Below, one piece after another: positions 58,557-64,000 of a DNA stretch of 64,000 nucleotides (its first letter is position 1; every line of letters begins with the position of its first letter). Position numbers and translations under genes: made by a program. The stretch covers positions 8,060,001 to 8,124,000 of the forward strand of contig JASJZC010000007.1 of NCBI GenBank assembly GCA_037178855.1, in the 5' to 3' direction. A model generated the notes under the pieces. The model was given only the letters and a program-made list of their open reading frames with translations, had not been told where the DNA came from and searched no databases. The DNA is from Oscheius sp. JU75. Its lineage: Eukaryota > Nematoda > Chromadorea > Rhabditida > Rhabditidae.

Positions 58557-61217
58557 TTAGAGAAATGTCTCGTTTATCTCATCCCCGCCATTTTCTTGAC
58601 TTCCCCATCGGCTGGCAGCATCCACAAAGAGGCATTGCAGAAAGGGCTAAGTAGATGCATGAAATGTTACAAACCTCATCAACGGATTCCTGCAGACTAT
58701 TAAGGAGCTCTATCATGGTCTCGAATCTATTCTCCTTGAAGTTGGCCATGTGCTTCTCGTCATCACTAAGCGGTTGATATTGAAATAGATATTTTTCACT
58801 GTTTTGTTGTAAAGGAAAGTTGCGTACTCACACCCATTGACGCAAATTAAAGGCTAATGACAAAGGATTTCACCTTTTCCTCATCGCGTTGAAGTTTCTT
58901 CAACTGCTCCGTAAGGTGGAACAAGTGGAGAGCCTGTCTTTCTACCAGAATCTTGGCCAAGTGGATTGGGAGATACTGTAGCATCGTCTCCATTCGGAGC
59001 TTCGGAGCATCCTGAACAAATGTAAAGAGAGAAACTATTATCGCTTACATCATGCCAGTTGTCCATAGGAAGAATGTCCGTGTTGGTCTGGTAAGGTTCC
59101 TGGAGACAGTACCTGTGCTTTCTGATGACGATACGAATGATAGCATCGAGCTGTTGCCCATCGGTCTGAAAACGTTAAAATGTAGGAAACTCCGGTCTCT
59201 GTGGATCGTGCTCGCTGTAACACAGGCTGTAGCTTAGTAATTGACCCAAATGCTGTTAAGGCTATCAAATTGTGTCATGTTGTAGAAACTAAGTCTACTT
59301 GATTCTGATCAGAGGTTCTCAGCCAGAAAAGTTACCAGAGATGGATCCAACGGAGAAGCAAGCCGCCCAATCTCCATCGCTAAAGGCGGTCTTGAATCCA
59401 AACTCACGGTATCTGGCATTCTGTTGTCGCCGAATTCGGCAGTGTGGCTTATTGCGTCGTTGGCGGCTTCTAAATCCAGCTCTTCCTCTTAAAATAGTAG
59501 TAGTCAAGAGGACACAAATGTGAAATGGATTAGCCACATACTAGAGAATCAATGGGATAGACAGAGCAAAAAGTTTCGAACAGATCGATTCCACCCATTT
59601 GAGATACGAAAAATTGTGGTGTCATAAAGACAAAATGTACCTCAATTGAGGTGTCAGAAGGAGTAGGAGTGGCCTGGCGTGCAAAATTGTCGTCTCAGAC
59701 ACCAAAAAAGGATAACCACGGTGATTGGAATGCCGGGAAAAAAAAGAGAAGAAGAAGAATCCAGAGTAGGATAGGTTTCTGAAAGAGATCGTACAGACAG
59801 GACAGATATTCTTGTGCAAGAATGCCGCAAGCGGAGAAATGTTCTTTTGAGCAGAGATTTTGTGTGGGAACCACAGAAATAGTATCTCTCTGGTTCCACA
59901 GTTTGAGGCGTACCCGCAACGAAAGCTCATAAAAGCTGAATTCCAGTTTGCCTGGTGGACAGCCCCAATTTTTTAAACAGGCTCACAAGAAGAAGCCGAT
60001 CAGCATAAAACATAGAGTAGCAAAGACATGTTGACAACATCGAATAAACTCTGACTTCGACAATACTGTTTTTGGAGAATAAATTCCAAAAGGAGGTGAT
60101 AGACTGGGACATTTTGGAGTAATGCTGTGGTGAATTTGACTACTAGCTCTATGCAGTCTCAAAAATGTTGGCAAGGGTAGATGTTCCCCAGCATCTCGTT
60201 TATCTCACCGTAACCTTTGCTGTGTGATCTGTTTTCGCAACTTTTTGCAAAGCACAATAGTCTCTTCTGCAACAAGACAAAGAACTTGTCGTGAACAATA
60301 CATAAACGTCAAAATGTTACTTACAGCTAGACTAATGCCTTCATTGAATCCAAACAGCTCAAGTTCAGTTCGCGGAGCCTTCTTCACCAGAACCGTTGCT
60401 GGAGGCTGTGGATGGAATCAAAACAAAGGGGACCGTAGAGTTCGATTCCGGAGAAGATGAGTAGCGGCTGGAAATTATGGCTTTCAGTTTCAGAAGATGG
60501 ATAGTCATTACATCTTCAGAGATGTCGTCAGCGAAGAACAGCTCGTCATCAGCAGCATCCTAAAAGTGGTCTTATTTTGAGATTAGGTGCGATACCTTTT
60601 CCTTCAGGAAGTTGTCCTCATAGTTGTTCAATGTGGCATCGTAGTATAACTGTAAAGTAATAGTTAGAAGTGGAACATAGTCTGCGCCCCCATAGTTCAC
60701 AGACTGTTCATTGCATAGAGCCGGAGTAATGCAGTCGGTTTCTGAGCATGGGAACAGACATTCTTCTTTCTTCATGAGCAGTCTATCATTGAAAAACTGA
60801 AAGATTGGATTGACATTAAGTTAAAAGAGTGTGGACAAACACGGGAGAGAGATCTACTGGTATGGAAAAGATACTGTGACAGGGAGAGGGCAAATAGACA
60901 GGACAGACATAGTTGTGACGAATGGGAGCAATTACTTGCTGGAAATCGCTCTGTCCCGAAGAACATCGAAATATTGTTGCACCGGTTCCATATCGTTCCT
61001 CAAGTGGTCGGTAGCAGCTTGAAGGAAGACAGTGTTGATGTAGCCGCTAAGAAGTTTAGGTCTGTTTCAAAGCTGAGCAAAACAGAGGAAAGAGAACCTA
61101 CCCCGCCTCTGTTTTCTTCGTCTGGGATCTGTATTGCATGTGGTGAAGGCTATAGTAGGGAATCGTGATGATTGCAAAGATTACAAGCAAACCAATGATC
61201 ATCGTAAACCAGCTCAT
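58557..61217 (-). CDS. Unrecognised multi-exon membrane protein
   Basis: Start ATG 61217 two bases after TTTCAG encodes an N-terminal anchor (MSWFTMIIGLLVIFAIITIP). Frame-consistent exons follow: GYINTVFLQAATDHLRNDME with QYFDVLRDRAISSK, MKKEECLFPCSETDCITPAL, YYDATLNNYEDNFLKEK, DAADDELFFADDISED, VLVKKAPRTELELFGFNEGI, RLLCFAKSCENRSHSK, ELVVKFTTALLQNVPVYHLL, and LRVRLKLWNQRDTISVVPTQ with CSKEHFSACGILAQEYLSCL. A second hydrophobic stretch lies near 59730-59770. Distal exons (IIRIVIRKHRYCLQEPYQTN, MLQYLPIHLAKILVERQALH) reach a stop at 58557, but the joins between 59700 and 59200 are unresolved, so two genes are possible. I know no matching family. Confidence 0.5.
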
Positions 61218-61445
61218 GGTCTGAAACAGGTGATAAAGAGATAATAATGTGGAAATGAACGAAATAAAGCATCGAATATTAACATAGTGGCTATCGAATA
61301 TGCGCCGACCCGCCTCTCAAAACTCTTAGTTGAAGACAATAGCAACCTACAGTTAGATAAAGGTTTTGCAAATAAAAATTTTGAAACAACAAGACAGGGA
61401 GACAGAAACAGAAAGATAGAGACGGAAAGACGGATTAAAAAATTC

Positions 61446-61486
61446 AGTTGGATATCTATAGTCCTTCCCTCTATAGATATCCAACT
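61446..61486. repeat. Perfect 16-bp hairpin upstream of the membrane-protein gene
   Basis: agttggatatctatag (61446-61461) is the exact reverse complement of 61471-61486, separated by the 9-nt loop tccttccct. It lies about 230 nt upstream of the start at 61217, between two same-strand genes. Confidence 0.85.
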
Positions 61487-61976
61487 AGAACCTTTGGGGG
61501 GAGTGATACCATAGTCTGTACACGCAAGTTCTTAATCCTTAAAAAAACACGCAGCTAGGGACCCTTCATAGCTAGCTACGCCTGATTCACCAGAAGGTTC
61601 CTCGGACCACGAAAGGGACAGATGGTCCGAAACAAATACTCTCGCGCAAGAGAGATGCAATGCAACAATCGCTGTGTCAAAAGATCGGCACGATATTCAT
61701 CAAACAACGTGAAAAATTGCTGTTTTCGGCAGAATTTTTGAAGTAACTTTGGCAGCGCTATACGTGCGAGAAGAGAGATAAAGGTGGCTGGGGGCACGAT
61801 GAGTAACATTTCAGCAGACTGCATGCTTCAACTGACTTTTCGTTTTCACCAAAAATAGTTTATTCGCTGCTAGAAACAACAAGGTGGAAAGAACCGTCTC
61901 GTTTACACATCGATTTACTCGTAGACGTCCTTTCTCTATTCACTGAGAGACTCCCTCTGAAACGTTTTTGTCGTTT

Positions 61977-62434
61977 TCAGGAATCGCGTTGACTAGAAAT
62001 TATCTCAGGTGTGTCAGGCGGAAGTGACTCAGGAGCTGGGGCGCGAGATCGGGTCTGTCGAATGGTTTCAACCCAGATAGAGACCCTGTCTCTGAAACTT
62101 CTTGTTGTATTTACAGAAGCACATCAATGTCATGTCAATCAGACCGTCCACTCTCAGTTATTATATTGCGAAGCTAGGTCTTTGTTTTGTAACAGCAGAT
62201 ACGGATACGTTTTGTGGTGAGTCAGCATGTTTATGGAAAACTACCCGTAGTTTTTCAGGTCTAAAGGCTACATACATATGGTGCCGCGGAATGACAGCTC
62301 GAAGAAAAGAAAGATTCTCACTTGCTTTTCATATAATATTGCACGAGGCAGTAGGCAGTCAAACAGGAGAAGAAAACCATGGCGACACCACTCACAGCAA
62401 ATACAAGATTCATCTGAGCAGAACTCCAGTCCAT
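61977..62434 (-). CDS. Single-pass membrane microprotein of 75 aa
   Basis: Two exons (62322-62434 and 61977-62091; 228 nt) close exactly in frame. The ATG directly follows CGTTTCAG. The N-terminal segment is hydrophobic (MNLVFAVSGVAMVFFSCLTA), then YCLVQYYMKSK, and after the intron a basic and Pro-rich cytosolic or lumenal tail (DRVSIWVETIRQTRSRAPAP, ESLPPDTPEIISSQRDS). The family is not recognised. The larger membrane-protein gene starts 760 nt downstream on the same strand with a similar N-terminal anchor. Confidence 0.6.
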
Positions 62435-63007
62435 CTGAAACGTAATAATTAGAAGAAAACATTAGAGATAAAGCCTCGGATAGGTATCAAGCACTGGAAC
62501 AAAACAACCTTGTTTTCACCTTCGCAAAAGATGTTTTGTACAAACGGAACGTTGTTTCTTAGCAGACCGGATAATAAGTTTGAGCGCGGGGTATGGAGCA
62601 ATCGAAGATTATCATGAATGCTCCTCCCCTTGGCACAAGACGTTCCTCGGACAGGTTGAAGCAAACAGGCAAGAAAGTTCAGGTACATGTGCTAACAACG
62701 AGCTATTACTGTATATGTGCTGTCTAGGTGTGCAAAATGTGAGAGCGTGGGTGGTACTTGAGTCATTTGCAATCAAATAGCATTGAGCTAAGAAGATCTA
62801 TCTTTTACAACTTTTGAAGTACTGTCGTCGTCGTCCCAGTCCACCTGCCAATGCACTACCATTTCAACATATTTTAGCTATCGTGTTATCTCAACCACCA
62901 TATTACTCTGCTAATTAGAATTTGTGTTATTGATCTTGTCCCTCCGTGGCACTATCTGTTTCCTTGGTACAAGATGCACATAAGAGAAGTGTAGAAACGA
63001 ATACGTT
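62435..63007. other. Interval without recognised gene
   Basis: Only short open frames. It is the 3' flank of the gene at 63008 and the 5' flank of the microprotein gene. Confidence 0.4.
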
Positions 63008-64000
63008 TTATTTCACAAGAACAAAGTCACCATTGTCTAGCTTAAGCAAATCTTGGACAAAATCTCCAAGTGGGACAATATTGAAGACGTTCATCATGTA
63101 CAATGACTCTAGCAAGTCATAGACGTGTTCCTGAACAAAGCTTTTCATAAAGTTAAAAGTGGAAACTTACAAAAACTGCATTGATGTAAAGTATCAACTC
63201 TCCTGTCCGAATAACGCCACTTCCTTCTTCTTTATCTTCTGCTAACTTAAACAGTGCTCGGATGATCAAGTTTCTCTGTTGGGTACAGATTCCTTGATCT
63301 TCTGGCAGAAACTTGTAGTAACCTGAGTTTTACTTGCGAACCTCTAGCTGATAATACTTACAAATATGCCATGAGACCAATGCCTTCAGCAGGGCAAATT
63401 CGGCAAACGATGGCTGCAACTGTTCCAACGGCAGAACCATACATGTCCACTGGTTTTTCATCGGTAAAACAATGGCTCTCAAAAGCGATAACGTTTTGAT
63501 CATCTTTAGTGGCTGTCCCAATCCGGCTTCTATTCTCATAAAATGGCAATGCCTTTCTACGTCTATCTTGAACCGAACCGTTCCTACAAGGAACTTTTCT
63601 GTTTGGAAAAGTTGTAATCTTCATCGAACACTTTTTCTCACATTTTCAGCAAATCTGATCTACTTGTTAACTTCACAAGCTGGAGCGTCATGGTTTCCCC
63701 CTACTCTTGACGACAAAAGACTGTTTGGGTAGTCCAGAGGAGGCTCAAAATGCCAGGAATCTTGCAATTTCAGGAATCTAATATAGGTCAAGGATTGTTA
63801 GCACTAAGAAAAACAAACTGAACCCACTTGTAACGTTGATACTCGTCTTCAGAGGCAAAGAATCCTTCCGCTTTTTTTATTTCTCCGTTCGGAGGCAATG
63901 GGTCCATCGGATAGTAGGCCGCATCCGACATGACCAACACCTTATTTTCCACTCCTATTCTTAGAGAGTAGTAAGCCATGCTGATCAAGGAGTCAACGGC
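63008..64000 (-). CDS. 3' part of an unrecognised gene, 5' end beyond the window
   Basis: Five exons are visible. They begin with VNALIDLLISMAYYSLRIGV, NKVLVMSDAAYYPMDPLPPN and GFFASEDEYQRYKW (63830-64000), then FLKLQDSWHFEPPLDYPNSL. Next come GTATKDDQNVIAFESHCFTD, VDMYGSAVGTVAAIVCRICP, FLPEDQGICTQQRNLIIRAL and FKLAEDKEEGSGVIRTGELI. The last exon is HVYDLLESLYMMNVFNIVPL to LDNGDFVLVK, with stop 63008-63010 overlapping an AATAAA. There is no membrane segment in the visible part. The sequence is clearly coding, but I cannot name the family; alpha-2/delta-like cache proteins were considered without decisive evidence. Confidence 0.6.

Overview
The window is eukaryotic nuclear DNA from a small, intron-rich invertebrate genome. 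Many introns are only about 37-55 nt, with GTGAGT/GTAAGT donors and TTTCAG-type acceptors. At least nine predicted start codons lie 0-27 nt after a strong 3' splice acceptor, as expected with spliced-leader trans-splicing. Together with a VAB-15-like Msx gene, a chemoreceptor-like seven-pass gene and muscle-type Ig domains, this points to a nematode; the clade cannot be fixed from sequence alone and another ecdysozoan is not excluded. All exon structures were read by eye: stops, starts and splice sites are given where the frame closes, and gene spans include introns.

Layout: 1-3.7 kb (-), calcium-independent phospholipase A2 (PLA2G6 type), 3' end cut by the window edge. 5.4-8.3 kb (-), chemoreceptor-like gene that looks broken, peppered with tRNA-derived SINEs and inverted repeats. 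9-11 kb, transposon-rich block with a decayed Helitron helicase, a foldback element and an orphan exon pair. 12.6-14.2 kb (-), Msx homeobox gene with a long gene-free 5' flank. 17.8-21.6 kb (-), orphan rhodopsin-family GPCR. 26.1-28.3 kb (-), an unrecognised gene followed 218 nt later by a two-domain intracellular Ig protein, possibly an operon. 29.4-29.7 kb (-), a 72-aa membrane microprotein. 31-34.6 kb (-), convincing but unresolved coding exons. 34.6-38.1 kb (+), a 72-aa microprotein and a Na+/H+ exchanger, converging on an otopetrin proton-channel gene at 38.5-41.1 kb (-). 41.7-48.2 kb (-), two single-pass receptors or ligands with a divergent DSL-like cysteine module, the first with a secreted Gln-rich region. 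48.1-50.7 kb, a tandem duplication carrying two paralogous small genes (one apparently decayed) and a relict copy of a signal-peptide exon. 50.9-53.0 kb (+), KIAA0930 homologue, then tRNA-Pro(CGG). 54.2-57.3 kb (+), secreted protein with two von Willebrand A domains. 57.5-58.3 kb (+), secreted Cys-containing protein. 58.6-62.4 kb (-), an unrecognised multi-exon membrane protein and a 75-aa membrane microprotein. 63.0-64.0 kb (-), the 3' part of another unrecognised gene.

The genes are mostly unrelated housekeeping, signalling and secreted-protein genes. Two local themes stand out: convergent genes for two proton-handling membrane proteins (NHX and otopetrin) whose poly(A) signals lie about 12 nt apart, and the DSL-like pair with the adjacent tandem duplication, the most lineage-specific part of the window.
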